A stretch of 22,333 nt of DNA from Amphimedon queenslandica (GCF_000090795.2 NW_003546386.1:61066-83398), one strand, 5' to 3'; shown: positions 1-12,200, numbered from the stretch's first letter. Made by a program: numbers and translations. The notes: generated by a model not told the origin, from the letters alone.

Positions 1-980
1 GAAGCCACTGACTAACAATATCTTTGAAGAGGTGAATGTATGGACATACCAGATTAAAACACCCACAGAGATAAATTAATTATGGAGTCATTGTGAGGCT
101 TATAATGGAATTTTAAGACATGTTTGTCCATTATGGGGGGGGGCAGAGATCAAAGGACTGAAATGCAATGATGTGTAAAAACGAAAATAAATATATCACT
201 TTTATTCCGTAACATATTATACTTACATGTACATGCACATGTACAATGTACATTGTACATGTAGCCTAATAAAAATCATATTTTAAAACTACATGTACAT
301 GTATACCGTAGGCCGGGTTTCGATTGCGAGGTTTTTTTGATTGCGAATTGCGAGTCTGGAATACATCTCGCAATGAAAAGAATTGTAATTAGTAATAATT
401 GATAAACGCCACGCCTATAATAATTAATAAGCACCATGCCTATCAATCATTTTCTCTACACGTGTTTCATTTTATAGCATCATGAGTGGTATCCTGTGCT
501 ATTTTCAGCCCAAATTACCTGATCTAGTCAAGTCTTAATGCCACCTAACATCTTGAAGGAAGTTAATCAAGCTGTGGCAGTAGCTTTAGATGGCAAGGAG
601 AGAAACAAGACAATCAGTTAACTTGTGAGTGTGGCTAGCTAGGCTAGCATCTGGCAATTGTTGGAAATGCAAACTAGTTATTTTTTCAAATTCGCAATCT
701 ATTAGATACACAATCAAAACCCGGCCTACGGTATACACAATATGCCTATAATAGTTATTTTGGTAAATCTGCCCCATCACAAAAATATTCTTGAAAAGTA
801 TAGGCACAATCATAAAGCTCATGTCATTCGACAAACCACAAAATAATACTACAATTTTAATATCTCTTCAAGTGCATAATACATAATACTTTCAAGTGAT
901 AATACAAGAACATTTACTAATTTAATGTGCATGCACAAATTGTGTACCAAAACAAGTAATTAATCAAAGGTGTATTGTAT
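1..980. repeat. Left copy of a long direct repeat (partner at 3256-3920)
   Basis: The opening bases (gactaacaatatctttgaag, then atggacataccagattaaaa) recur with scattered mismatches from 3256 on. Similarity continues through the G-run near 135-145, the segment tctgccccatcacaaaaata near 769-790, and ccaaaacaagtaattaatca near 947-966. This copy carries an inserted inverted-repeat element (302-735) that the other lacks. The two copies flank the POLR1A fragment, so this is best read as a local segmental duplication about 3.25 kb apart. No coding signal is seen in it. Confidence 0.85.
302..735. mobile_element. Inverted-repeat element (MITE-like) with TACCGTAGGCCGGG ends
   Basis: The left end reads tataccgtaggccgggttt and the right end aaacccggcctacggtata, a near-perfect terminal inverted repeat of about 24 bp. 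The flanking TA is compatible with a TA target duplication, as in Tc1/mariner-type elements. The matching part of the right direct-repeat copy has no such segment, which is direct evidence of insertion (or precise loss there). The interior (about 380 bp) has no long ORF, so it is non-autonomous. Confidence 0.85.
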
Positions 981-2550
<1,570 letters not shown>

Positions 2551-3255
2551 CTGTAAAATAATTGTATCCTTATAATTAATGCTTAGTTTGCAACTAATTA
2601 ATTTCTAAGTGAGCATATTGCTAAATTACATGTACATGTACACATTTCATTACAATTACAGCATTTTAATTTCTAAATATTAAAAGAGAAAATTCAAATA
2701 ATAAAAATTTGAAATTATTGCTATAAATTACAAGTTTACATGTAGTTGCTAGGGTCATTTTACAATTAATCTTCATCCACAAATCACATTGACAAATCTC
2801 AGTTTTTGTTCAAAATTTCTAATAAACAAAAATCTCTTTAACAGGATAAAAATACTGTATACATGTAAGTGTTTTTTGAAGGTTGTAAATTTTGTGAATT
2901 TTGTGAATCCCTACCTGATTCACAAAAATAAAATCAGCAAAAATCAATTTAATATGGACCCGCATGGAACATGGTAGAATTCATAAAATTAAAATCTGTG
3001 AATTCGGATTTTTAATAGATTTCCAAAATACATGTGTACCATTCCCTCGAAACAACCACTTATACGGTACATCTATATGTACATGTACATGGCAGACATA
3101 CATGTACATAAACATGTACATGTACATGCAACTCAATGTGAGACTTATAAGACTAAGTACAAAACTAAAAATAACACTCAGTAAAAATAAATTTGGTTGC
3201 GACAGTTCTAAATAAGCCAGACTACATAATGTCATACCATACAGGATTAATAGTT
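2551..3255. other. Non-coding, AT-rich, hexamer tracts
   Basis: No exon is recognisable on either strand. The stretch contains several ACATGT tracts (about 2628-2642 and 3076-3130) and short palindromic AT runs. Expected upstream POLR1A exons are not found here. Confidence 0.5.
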
Positions 3256-3920
3256 GAAAGCCAGTGACTAACAAACAATATCTCTGAAGAGATGAATGTA
3301 TGGGCATACCAGATTAAAACACCTACAGAGATAAATTAATTATGGAGTCACTGTGAGGCTTATAATGGAATTTTAAGACATGTTTGTCTGTTATGGGGGG
3401 GGCAGAGATCAAAGGACTGAAATGCAATGAGGTGTAGAAACGAAAATAAATATATCACTTTTATTGCGTGATCTACTGTACTTACACATATGTACATGTA
3501 CACATAAAATTCTGGGAACTCTGCCCCATCACAAAAATATTCTTCAAAAGTATGAATTGTAAAAGTCATGTCATTTGACAAACTACAAAATAATATGACA
3601 ATTTTAACACCTCTTGTACAGATGCATAAAATCATAATGCATTAGCATGCATACTAGAAGCCAAGTGTGTAAGTACATGTACAATGAATATGTACAGAAC
3701 ACGTATATGTACAATAAATAAATTACTTTTCTAACTTTTAAAATCTTATTATACTGACCTTTTCCTCCTCCTCCTCCTCCTTCTTTTCTGAGACCACCAC
3801 CTGTAAAATAAAAACATACTGTACATGTTATAATACATATGCATGCACATACATTTACTAGTTAATGCATGTACTAATCATGTACCAAAACATGTAATTA
3901 GTCAAAGGAGCAATTGTATG
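3256..3920. repeat. Right copy of the long direct repeat
   Basis: This matches 1-980 with point differences but lacks the 302-735 element. It also holds about 170 bp (roughly 3660-3830), including a purine/pyrimidine-rich candidate exon, that has no counterpart in the left copy. The copies therefore differ by at least two insertion or deletion events. Confidence 0.82.
3759..3800 (-). CDS. Candidate short exon with a Gly- or Glu-rich reading
   Basis: On the minus strand, 42 nt lie between an acceptor (ATTTTACAG) and a donor (GTCAGT). The three frames give GGLRKEGGGGGGK, VVVSEKKEEEEEEK or an Arg-rich run. The Gly-rich reading recalls the Arg/Gly-rich tail that follows the Sm core of LSM4, whose core exons lie upstream on the same strand. 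That link is a guess: phase cannot be tested and no connecting exon was found. It may be only a GGA triplet repeat with chance splice signals. Confidence 0.25.
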
Positions 3921-4240
3921 TGTATACATGTACTTTATTCATAAATGAAGACAAACTGAAAATTTATACTACAAGAGTCTCTCTCCCTCTATCCCACTTG
4001 GTCTTGCTCCACGTGGTTTTAATGCATTATAGAGCATAATACATTGCAATGCAAGGAATGCCATTATAAAAAGGTACAGTATCCTTCAATACTTTTAAAT
4101 TAAAAAGCATACACACAAACACCTAGTTCATAGTAAACTCACGCAAAAACACTGGTAGTCTTGTAGATCCCGACTCCCTGGGGCTTGGGTCTGGCCTTGC
4201 ATTCCAGGCCTTAATGGTGGAAGCCTAGAAGGCTCCACTG

Positions 4241-4673
4241 CTAAGCCCCGGGGATGAGGTTCGGTAAGGTATTACTCCTAAAGCAAAAATTCACATTTCA
4301 GTAATGTACGTTATACAAACTTATATTCTTACAATGGCATAGCAATTTCTGCAGCGAAGTAGGAGGCTAATTCCTGCTGGCTATGATAAAGATACACATG
4401 TACAATTTAGAATACAAAAATAACTATAACTTACTAAGTGGCAAATCATACACAACATGTGAATAATGATAGTATCACAAGTTACCAGTCCACTAATAGG
4501 ATAACAAGTACACTAAAAAAATGAAGATCTGAATCACACAGTTATTCAGTAACTCCAACAACAGAAGAAGTATTAGAAGTTTTGTGAAAAGACTCGAATG
4601 ACCTAGAAAAACTCTTTAATTCAATAATAATTAAATCTCACCTGAGCTTGTGGCTAAAGGGACACACCCTCAT
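4241..4673 (-). CDS. Phase-consistent three-exon reading frame, family unknown
   Basis: Three minus-strand segments join in frame. 4673-4642 starts with ATG and reads MRVCPFSHKL up to a GTGAGA donor (phase 2). 4380-4333 has acceptor TATCATAG and donor GTAAGA and reads QQELASYFAAEIAMP. 4277-4241 has acceptor GCTTTAG and reads SNTLPNLIPGA then TAG. The product would be about 38 residues. The GC content near 4160-4280 is higher than its surroundings, as in exons. I do not recognise the family. It could equally be the tail of a larger gene or a relic from the same decayed block. Confidence 0.3.
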
Positions 4674-4778
4674 CAAAGTTTTGTTATTTTAAACAAGATA
4701 GGGACATTTGGAACCAATTATTGTTATTTTTAAGAATTTCCTCTTTGCTGAAATGTAAGTTTTATATAATATACGCAG

Positions 4779-4987
4779 TACAGTTAGCTTGAAATTTTCG
4801 TGGGTCTATATTTTCGTGATTCGCTCCTAGTGGGGCAATTCGTGGTTCAATTTTCATAGTTGACAGTTTACATAGCCTATAAGGGGATGGCACTTCAATG
4901 ATTTTGTGGGTTTAAATTTTGTGGGAAGCCCAAAACCATGAGAACCACAAAAATTTACATTCCACAAAAATTTCAAGCTATACAGTA
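4779..4987. mobile_element. MITE-like inverted repeat
   Basis: The left end tacagttagcttgaaatttt and the right end aaaatttcaagctatacagt are complementary over about 24 bp with few mismatches. Interior words such as tttcgtggg and cccacaaa continue the palindrome for about 60 bp each side. No coding potential. Confidence 0.8.
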
Positions 4988-5064
4988 TTAGAATTAAAGA
5001 TTTAATTAGGATACAAGAGGAATTATTAATGAACGAAGAAGAAATATAGAATTTTGAGGAAATC

Positions 5065-5276
5065 GATACCGTATACTGGGAAATTTTCAAGCAGCCAAAT
5101 TTTCATGGCTTTCGCGTTTCTTGCACCGTCGCAAAAATAAAAATCGTGAAATTCTAAATTTTCATTGCCTCATGGTGGAGTTTACAAGCTATTCGCAAAA
5201 ATATTATTTTGTGAAATTTTACAAATGCAAAATTTGCAAAAATTTAGCGACGCAAAATATCCCAGTATATGGTATC
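5065..5276. mobile_element. MITE-like inverted repeat with GATACCGTATACTGGG ends
   Basis: The left end gataccgtatactgggaaat is mirrored by atatcccagtatatggtatc at the right. The interior carries the TTTCGCG and GCAAAAAT words typical of the other elements in this window. Confidence 0.85.
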
Positions 5277-5906
5277 ACAGTATTTTATACTTTGTACAGT
5301 TGGTAATAATTATAATTATTTATAATAACAGTTAAAAAGATGGTGTCATTATTATTGTCTGAAGGAGAAGAGGTTAATAATGTTCCGGCCTCAATCTTTT
5401 GTAACAAAGGATTGGATTTTGTAAGGAGGATTGGATTTTTCCAAAAATTGGCTCCAAAATCACCCATAATTTGTAATACATTGTCTGATACATATTGATG
5501 TCATTATGCTATGTAGAAAGTTTGAGCTGCTCCAACAAAAAATTTTCAAGTTATGGCAATTTTAAAAAATGAGACAATTTTTGAAAAATAGCAAAAGGTA
5601 TAAGCCCATGCTTTTTCCAAATATGGGCTCCAAAACAACCCCAAACTTTGATTACATTTTCTGATACGTATTGATGTCCTTATGCTATGTTAAAAGTTTG
5701 AGCTGATTCTAACAAAAATTTTTCTAGTTACGACTATTTAAAAAAAGAGTCAATTTCTGAAAGAAAGGCCCATACTTTTTCAAAAATCGGCTCTAAAATC
5801 AGCCCCAATATTCATTACATTTTCCAACACATATTGATGTGCTTATGCTACATGTATGTAGAAAGTTTGAGCTAATTCTGACAACAAATTTTGAAGCTAT
5901 GAAAAT
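5277..5906. repeat. Tandem array of a roughly 160-180 bp unit (about 5430-5905)
   Basis: Three diverged units follow each other. Each contains a phrase like tttttccaaaaattggctcc (near 5437, 5617, 5776), then tctgatacatattgatgt, then atgctatgtagaaagtttga and gctgattctaacaaaaattt. Spacing is about 180 then 160 bp. The same vocabulary occurs in 1320-1740 and 21105-21200, so the unit belongs to a dispersed family. Bases 5277-5430 show nothing else I can support. Confidence 0.75.
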
Positions 5907-6278
5907 TTAAAACATGCCAATTTCTATGGACTATTACTGTACATACATGAAATTCTTAATACATGTACAATATAGTACATGTCAAGTATAATATACCTCA
6001 TCACTATTTAATCATACTGCCTCTTATGAAACACTCTGGCATCTTCCAAAACCTATCACCATCCTAGAATATAATACAATAAACATTAAAACATCATTGA
6101 CAATCTATTGATACAACTACTATGTAACATACACACTTTGATGCGCAAACAATATGATACATGCACACGTAATACAATATGTTACATGTAAGGTCTTACT
6201 CTTGATGTACATAATATAACTTCTTTCAGTTGAATGTTCATCCAGTTATCACATGACAATTGCTATATGACCATTATA

Positions 6279-6299
6279 CATGTACATGTACATGTACAT
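6279..6299 (-). repeat. ACATGT microsatellite inside the LSM4 exon
   Basis: About 3.5 hexamer units lie in the exon and are translated as alternating Met-Tyr exactly where family members have a single Thr between the Glu and Tyr of GETYNGH. The same hexamer is scattered all over the window. Confidence 0.8.
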
Positions 6300-6323
6300 C
6301 TCACCATCCTTCAATTCAGCCAA

Positions 6324-7667
6324 CTACAAGAGAGAATGAGGAGAAAAAAATAGAGAAAAATAACATTTCCTGCATTACATAGCACTATAATAAATGGCCA
6401 GATTTACATGTCCAGCTATTGGAATGGAACTTCCGGTCGCATTAATTTAATGATATTCATTGGAATTATCATAGCAACGGCAGCTCAGCAATGGTGGATT
6501 GATAGGAAGCTTCACTACAAAGCCTGCTAACGTCTTTCTAGTTCATGGATGGGACTTCACTAGATACTTGGAGCTTCTTGAATGCTACTTAATGCAATTG
6601 GTCAGGGGCGTAGCTGGACCTTGGGTGATGGTAGGGCAAGGAGACAAAATGGCGCGCGAAGCGCGCCGCAATTTTGGCCACACCCCTTTTACGTAACAAA
6701 ATTGAGGCATTTTCCTGCAAGCTGAGCGAAATCAGAGTGAAATTATCATTGTATATAGCTATAAAAAGAGCTATGGTTATCAGCCACCCCCTTTTGTTAT
6801 TGTAAGAACAATGAATATAATCTTTTGGGTTATAATTTCAATGAATATAATTATAAGGCCACTTTGATGGTAGGGCCCAGGCCCCCTCAGGCCCTACCTC
6901 AGCTACGCCCCTGCAATTGGTTATGGTAGTTTTTTCATATTCTATTGTTAAAGTGGCAAGCGTGGCGCAAGAAGACTCATCCACTAACAAACGGCCTTCT
7001 TGTTATTACTATAAAGGATCTAGAGACATGATTTGCTTGTGTAGCTGTTAAGCACTCTTAGTTTTACTTTATTATTCCTATGAGAAGAGAAAAGCACTTG
7101 TTCACTCTTGTTGCTGCACCCGTTATCACTGAGATGACTAAAATTATTTCACCTTTAGAAGACAAAAGTTCCGAACAAAGTTTTGAATTTCTTTATCTTT
7201 TTTGCATGATTGGGCAGTAAAAATGTTTTACTTTCACAAGGTAAGTGCGCAATTTGTCAAAAATTGTTTGAAATTTAGATATAACCATTCAAAAAGTAAA
7301 AAATTTATCATACATACATAAAGGAATGACAAAATGGCGGCACTGACTGCCTCATCTTTAATCTGTAAATGTTCCACACAAAGTTACTCCAAGTGCTGTC
7401 ATATTTAGCAGGAACACAGGTATAATTATGGAGAACAGCTACTGAAGTGCGCAAATTGATGAGACTTATTCTGAAGAAAGATATAGCCTAGTAAATGGAA
7501 ATGTCCATTCCTGCCCTGTATAAAGTCAACCAGTAGTATACGGAGATAATTGCTCAGTATACTAATCCGCGTCCACTCATTGCTGGACATGACATATGAC
7601 GTACTGATCTATGATTTATGGCGGCAATAACCACACCAATAATAAATAATTTAAAATGTTTCCTTAC
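6324..7667. other. LSM4 first intron; no exon recognised
   Basis: The intron holds a complete hAT-type element (6603-6913). A 46-codon plus-strand ORF (7080-7220, starting MRREKHLFTLV) and a short ORF at 7334 (MAALTASSLIC) match no family I know and have no convincing splice context. The sequence interrupted by the element reads VFLVHGWDFTRYLELLECY in one plus frame, also unrecognised. I annotate no gene here. Confidence 0.5.
6603..6913. mobile_element. Non-autonomous hAT element with perfect 8-bp target duplication
   Basis: The ends are caggggcgtagct and agctacgcccctg, an exact 13-bp terminal inverted repeat. The element is flanked on both sides by caattggt (6595-6602 and 6914-6921), an 8-bp target site duplication as made by hAT transposases. 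At 311 bp with no transposase ORF it is a MITE. The intact ends and duplication indicate a fairly young insertion. Confidence 0.93.
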
Positions 7668-7709
7668 CATAGGATTATCCTGTGCTGCCTTTAATAAAAA
7701 TAACAGCAA

Positions 7710-7811
7710 CTAGAAATAAAACAAAATATTAATAATTATTATTATAGCAAGAAAGCACTGAGTCAAACTCAACATTTTAAGTCAGTATACGGTGATATCC
7801 AAAAGTAAACG
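7710..7811. promoter_or_regulatory. Head-to-head intergenic region between LSM4 and OGFOD1
   Basis: Only about 100 bp separate the first recognised LSM4 exon (minus) from the OGFOD1 ATG (plus). Part of this must be LSM4 intron or 5' exon, since the LSM4 exon begins at an acceptor. Such divergent spacing suggests a shared promoter in the ancestral locus. No TATA box or clear core motif is visible, only AT-rich sequence. Confidence 0.4.
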
Positions 7812-8718
7812 ATGGCAAAACGGGCCTGTGATGGCGATGCTGCTGCTGCTCCTGTTGGATTCCCCTCCTTAACGCCTACAGCAGGTCCTGGTCAGTCTAG
7901 TAAGAAAGCGAGGAGAGAAAATAGTACCCCAGAGCTCAACAATGCTTATATGAATACTCAAGGAAAGCTATGTAAAGAAATGAAAAACGCTTGGAGGTTG
8001 ACACGTGGTGGGCGGGACTAAATTATTCCATTATTAATTAATTTTAGTTAACTAATTTTAATTACTGATAATTATTTTTTAGGAACAAGGAGCCTTTTGA
8101 ATCAGGTAAAGAATAAGATAAAAGTTTGCAATTTTTCAATGCTGTTGTTATTATTACCATTGTTGTTTTTGTTTGATTTATTTGTTGTTCTATAGTCACA
8201 TGATCTTAAAGATGCCAAATCAATTCAAATAAAACAATTTTGGTAAGAACCAAATCTTTATTGTTATTTTGGTTATGAACACACAGTATGCTTGTTAATT
8301 TAGAAGTGGAAAAATCTGGCAAATTGCTAATGTTTGTGATTGGTGGATTTTAATTTGTGGCAATTGAGTATGTGAATAATGGGTTTATTTTGTTAAATGG
8401 CTATCAAAATGCCCTCCAAGATTACAAGCTATACGGTATTGGTATGTGTTTTCTGCTTTTAGGGATTTATTATTAAGGGATATACTGCCATGGCTAAGAG
8501 AGCTAACTGGTATTGACCTATATGAGACTGTGGATGCAACTTGTGCTAAATACGATTATACAAGTCACATGACTGATATGTACCCTCACATGATGTAGAG
8601 TGATCTCTCTCACTGTAGATGTATTATTGTGTCATGATGATGAGCTGGAGGGTAGAAGGATTGCATACATATACTATCTTGTAGATCCTTCATGGGAGAA
8701 GAAAGATGGAGGTAAGAA

Positions 8719-8866
8719 TTACTGTATAGCACTTTATTTTGGTAACTGCCAATCATTAATGTAAATTCTCAGTGGTAATGTGTGTGTGTGTACAAAAAAT
8801 TGCAACTTAAAAAGCTACCATTTGCATTATTATAGTAAATTGCCAAAATGAATTGTTGTACAGTAG
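8719..8866. mobile_element. MITE-like inverted repeat in OGFOD1 intron 5
   Basis: The left end tactgtatagcactttatttt and, at the right, aaattgccaaaatgaattg followed by gtacagtagt form a weak inverted repeat. The left end nearly equals that of the 18509-18697 element, so they are one family. A short TG run lies in the middle. Confidence 0.6.
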
Positions 8867-9419
8867 TAATACTTTCTCTTCTCTTCATAGGGACACATGA
8901 TTTATTCAACACTGATGGTATTTACATTTGTAATTTATAATAATAATTATTTTAGTATATAGAGTTTGGTCAGCCTCATCAGATAGTCCATTCTATTGTT
9001 CCTTTGTGGAACTCCTTTGTATTCTTTGAAGTCACTCCAGCCTCTTTCCATCAAATAGGATAGGTCATTGTTATACTGTATAATCGACCAATCAAATTCT
9101 CCCACTCACATGTGTTAGGTATCTGAAGTGCTGACGGCTTCAAAGACTCGTCTAACAATGAGTGGCTGGTTTCATGGACCATCATTGCCCCACCCATCTC
9201 CTTATAAGGAAGTCATGCCATCAATGCACCACCCACTGGATAAACCAGTATGTTAATATTGTAATAATAATTGTTTGACTTGTCAAACCAGTTAGAGGTG
9301 TTGGTGGAGTGGGTTAGTCCAGTGTATCTTGATGTTGGTACACAATCACAGATAAGGGAACAATTTGAGAGTGAATCACAAATTGAATTACCTGACTTCT
9401 TAATAGTGAGTAAACTAGT

Positions 9420-9536
9420 ACCGTATAGCGGGATTTATTGACAAGGGTTTTATTTTGACGAGTTGACGATTTAAAATAAAACGTTGAATTTTATAACCGT
9501 CAAAAATTTTGTAAATGTACTTTGTGCTATACAGTA
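9420..9536. mobile_element. Short MITE-like element with TACCGTATAGC ends
   Basis: The left end taccgtatagcgggattt is mirrored by gctatacagta at the right (about 11 bp). The interior has two blocks around ttttattttgacg and its near complement. It is about 117 bp long. Confidence 0.6.
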
Positions 9537-9702
9537 CATGTAATTCTATCACGTACAGTTTGAATTAAGGCCACTACATGTAGATTTGTTGTTGGTTTCC
9601 CACCCACACACTCCCACACCAGCAATTAATGATTTGCATTGTACACATCAAATTAATTTAAAATTTTAATAAGTCTCCTACCTGTGAAGAGAGAAACATT
9701 GG

Positions 9703-10030
9703 CAGGGGCGTATCTAGGAATTTGGAAAGAGGGGGTGCTGAGGGCAGGCAAAGCAAGCCGTGATTTTGGTCACACCCACTTTTACGCATGGCCTTTCCTT
9801 CATTTTCGTCAATTATGGATGGGGTCAAGATCATTTCAAGCATACTGCCATGTTACTGGTACTTCTGATTGCTCCTTAAAGCACTGGAAACTGCTGAAAT
9901 CATGATCAGGGGGTTAGATAACTTTGTTAAGAGGCTTGGTAGTGATGCAAGAGTCCAGGACTTCAGTAATTTTTTTGAGCCCAGCCATGAGGAGGTGCTC
10001 AAGCCCCCTCACCCCCCCTAAATATACCTG
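9703..10030. mobile_element. Degenerate hAT-type element
   Basis: The left end caggggcgtatctaggaatt is the hAT-like terminus seen in many animals, and the early interior (gattttggtcacacccactt) resembles the element at 6603. The right end (agccccctcacccccccta then aatatacctgg) is only loosely complementary, so it is decayed. No clear target duplication remains. Confidence 0.6.
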
Positions 10031-11134
10031 GCCTAACCAATGAAACAACTTAAAGCTAAGTGATACTCATCTAGCCTTGGTGTATAGCCTTGGTGTACAC
10101 TCACATAATAACCATCTGGTAAACATACATGTATACTGTTACATGTACATGTTGATTCATTGTTTCTCCTTTCCCACCCACACACGCCCACATCAGTGAT
10201 TGATTATTAGCACTATACACAATATTGCAAGAATTAAAAATTTTAATGAATGTCAATGAAGCTGCCACCGCCCACATCAACCCTGCCCTTGAAAAGCAAA
10301 ACAAGGAATCTGCCTAACTAATGCCTTGGGGTACACTCACATCTATTAACCCCCTGCCCCTAGTAAATCTTGTCTGAACAGACTTACATATATCATTATT
10401 TTTTACTTATAATTGTTTTGCCTGTGAGATATGTTGTACATGTGTATGACTGCATTGCTGAGTTAAAATAAATATACATGTGTAATAGAAATATTTACCA
10501 AGCAATAATTCATTACACTTACGTCGTACACAATGACTGTAGGAGAATACGCATGTACATTATGTGTCATATTATTTGCACTGAACATGTACATGTACAT
10601 GTACATGCACATCATTCATGATGTATAATGATGTATTGCAAGTGCACAATTTAATATATCAGTACCTATATTGTGTCATATTATATTGTGTGAACCTTGT
10701 ATGATTTAATAAAAATTGTAGTAGACCTATCGTATGAAATGGCCAAATTTAGTCATGATATCTAGTATAACAATAATAACTGTAGTAGAGGACACTACAG
10801 TTATTTTACATGAATGATAAGGTTAATTCAATAATAGTTCCGTTACAATTTACGCATATATTGACTTTTTACGTGTTCCTTACTGTTTCACGGTACACGT
10901 ATGTCATGTGTCACAAATTATACTTGATAGCGTACATTGAGGGTGGCAACCCCCTTTTTAATAAAATTAACAAAACTTAATTATAAGCTGCATATTAAAG
11001 AAAAACTGTTTTGTAGCTTACATAATAATAGAATTGTCTTTCATGGTTCTATTATGAGGTCAAACATTGCTTATCAATTTTTAGGAATTTTACCATGTTT
11101 GAAATAAAGTATGTTTTTGCAGTGCACTTTGCAT

Positions 11135-11182
11135 GCTTGAGAACTTCCCCTCTTTCCAAAAATCCTGCCTATGTCCCTGATG
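11135..11182. mobile_element. Short hAT-type end fragment
   Basis: The string cttcccctctttccaaaaat then cctgcctatgtccctga is the reverse complement of a hAT-like left end similar to that at 9703, with substitutions. Only the end is present. Confidence 0.4.
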
Positions 11183-11257
11183 ACTGTTGAGAAGGATGCA
11201 TTTTATGTCATTACACTGTACATGTGTATGTATCGCAAGTGTATATAATAATACAAT

Positions 11258-11465
11258 ACCATATAGCGGGAAATTTCCGAGGATAACAAATTTGGCGAAT
11301 TTTGCAGATTTTTTCATGATTCGCGAAATTAAATTCCTTGAAAATTAATTTAATACGGTACAAGATGGCAGATTAGTGGAAATTCGCAAAAATTAATTCT
11401 GCAAACTTCCTGATACAGGTCATTCACATAATTTATTATCCTCAAAAAAACCTGCTTATACAGTA
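11258..11465. mobile_element. MITE-like inverted repeat
   Basis: The left end taccatatagcgggaaattt, followed by ccgaggataa, is matched at the right by ttatcctcaaaaaaacctgc and ttatacagta. The inverted repeat spans about 30 bp with mismatches. It shares its end motif with other elements here. Confidence 0.75.
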
Positions 11466-11827
11466 CAATAGAATTCTTACAACACTAGTATAGCTATATT
11501 TATATTATGAGAACTTTGTGTGACTTAAAAAATTGTAGTAACCTATTGTATGATATCTACGTTGACAATGATAACTGTAGTAGAGAAACACTACAATGTA
11601 TGTACTATCATTTCACATGACATATTGATAATGATAATGATAATGGTTCAGCTCTTATCGTACATGCATGTGTATCATATTATTTATGAAAATGCTTTGT
11701 ATATGTCAATTGTGAATCATAATGTGCATACAATTATACATAATTATAGCTAATTCAGAATGCAATATCCACCATAACTCTCCAGATCCATTGAATAATT
11801 GTTTTTTCTATACTAGAGAAGCAACTA

Positions 11828-12200
11828 CCATAATTTTGGAAATTTCCAATTAGAAAATAAATTGGATAATTAATCTTCAATAATTTTAATTTTCGGATAG
11901 CCATCTTGTTCCGAAATTAAGTTTAATTCCAATATTAAGCAGTAACAGTGAATGACTTTGAAGAGATATCAAAGAGCTCAATAGTAGATCAAGAGAGAGT
12001 GAGTATGAGCGAGAAAGAAGGAGTAGAGGGCACTGAGCAGTGCTGAAGACAGCTAAAGTCAAGCCACATGGCACGAATACCGAAATTCCTTTTTACCTGA
12101 ATATTTTAATATTCAATTGTTAAAAATTTTAACTTTTTTATTTTCGAATTTTTTTGTCCATCTGAAAATTAAAATTATCCGAAAATTTCCAAGTTTATGG
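11828..12200. mobile_element. MITE-like inverted repeat with CCATAAnTTTGGAAATTT ends
   Basis: The left end ccataattttggaaatttcc and the right end gaaaatttccaagtttatgg are complementary with few mismatches. A second inner match (ataattttaattttcggat against ctgaaaattaaaattat) extends the arms. About 370 bp, no ORF of interest. Confidence 0.75.

Larger units (their letters stand above)
6005..7709 (-). pseudogene. LSM4: LSM4 homologue (Sm-like U6 snRNP protein), damaged
   Basis: LSm4 is part of the LSm2-8 ring on U6 snRNA and the LSm1-7 ring in mRNA decay. Three minus-strand exons match its Sm fold. Exon 7709-7668 (acceptor TTTCTAG, donor GTAAGG) reads LLLFLLKAAQDNPM, like LPLSLLKTAQNHPM. Exon 6323-6200 starts LAELKDGE, continues YNGH and ends SCDNWMNIQLKEVILCTSR (donor GTAAGA). 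Exon 6063-6005 reads DGDRFWKMPECFIRGSMIK, with donor GTGATG in phase 2; reading past that donor gives stops. Two lesions sit in the middle exon: an ACATGT expansion adds MYMYMYM before YNGH, and ten bases replace the expected six between YNGH and SCDNW, breaking the frame. The exon carrying YLRIPDE and the Arg/Gly tail was not found. A separate initiating exon would be needed upstream of 7709. Family assignment is firm; inactivation is inferred. Confidence 0.87.

Noticed and set aside
2981-3307. 108-codon minus-strand ORF
   Set aside because: Composed of the direct repeat and ACATGT tracts (Met-Tyr runs); no family or splice support.
5997-6063. Stop codons ending the third LSM4 exon
   Set aside because: A GTGATG donor just before them (exon end 6005) removes the stops in the right phase, so this is not counted as a lesion.
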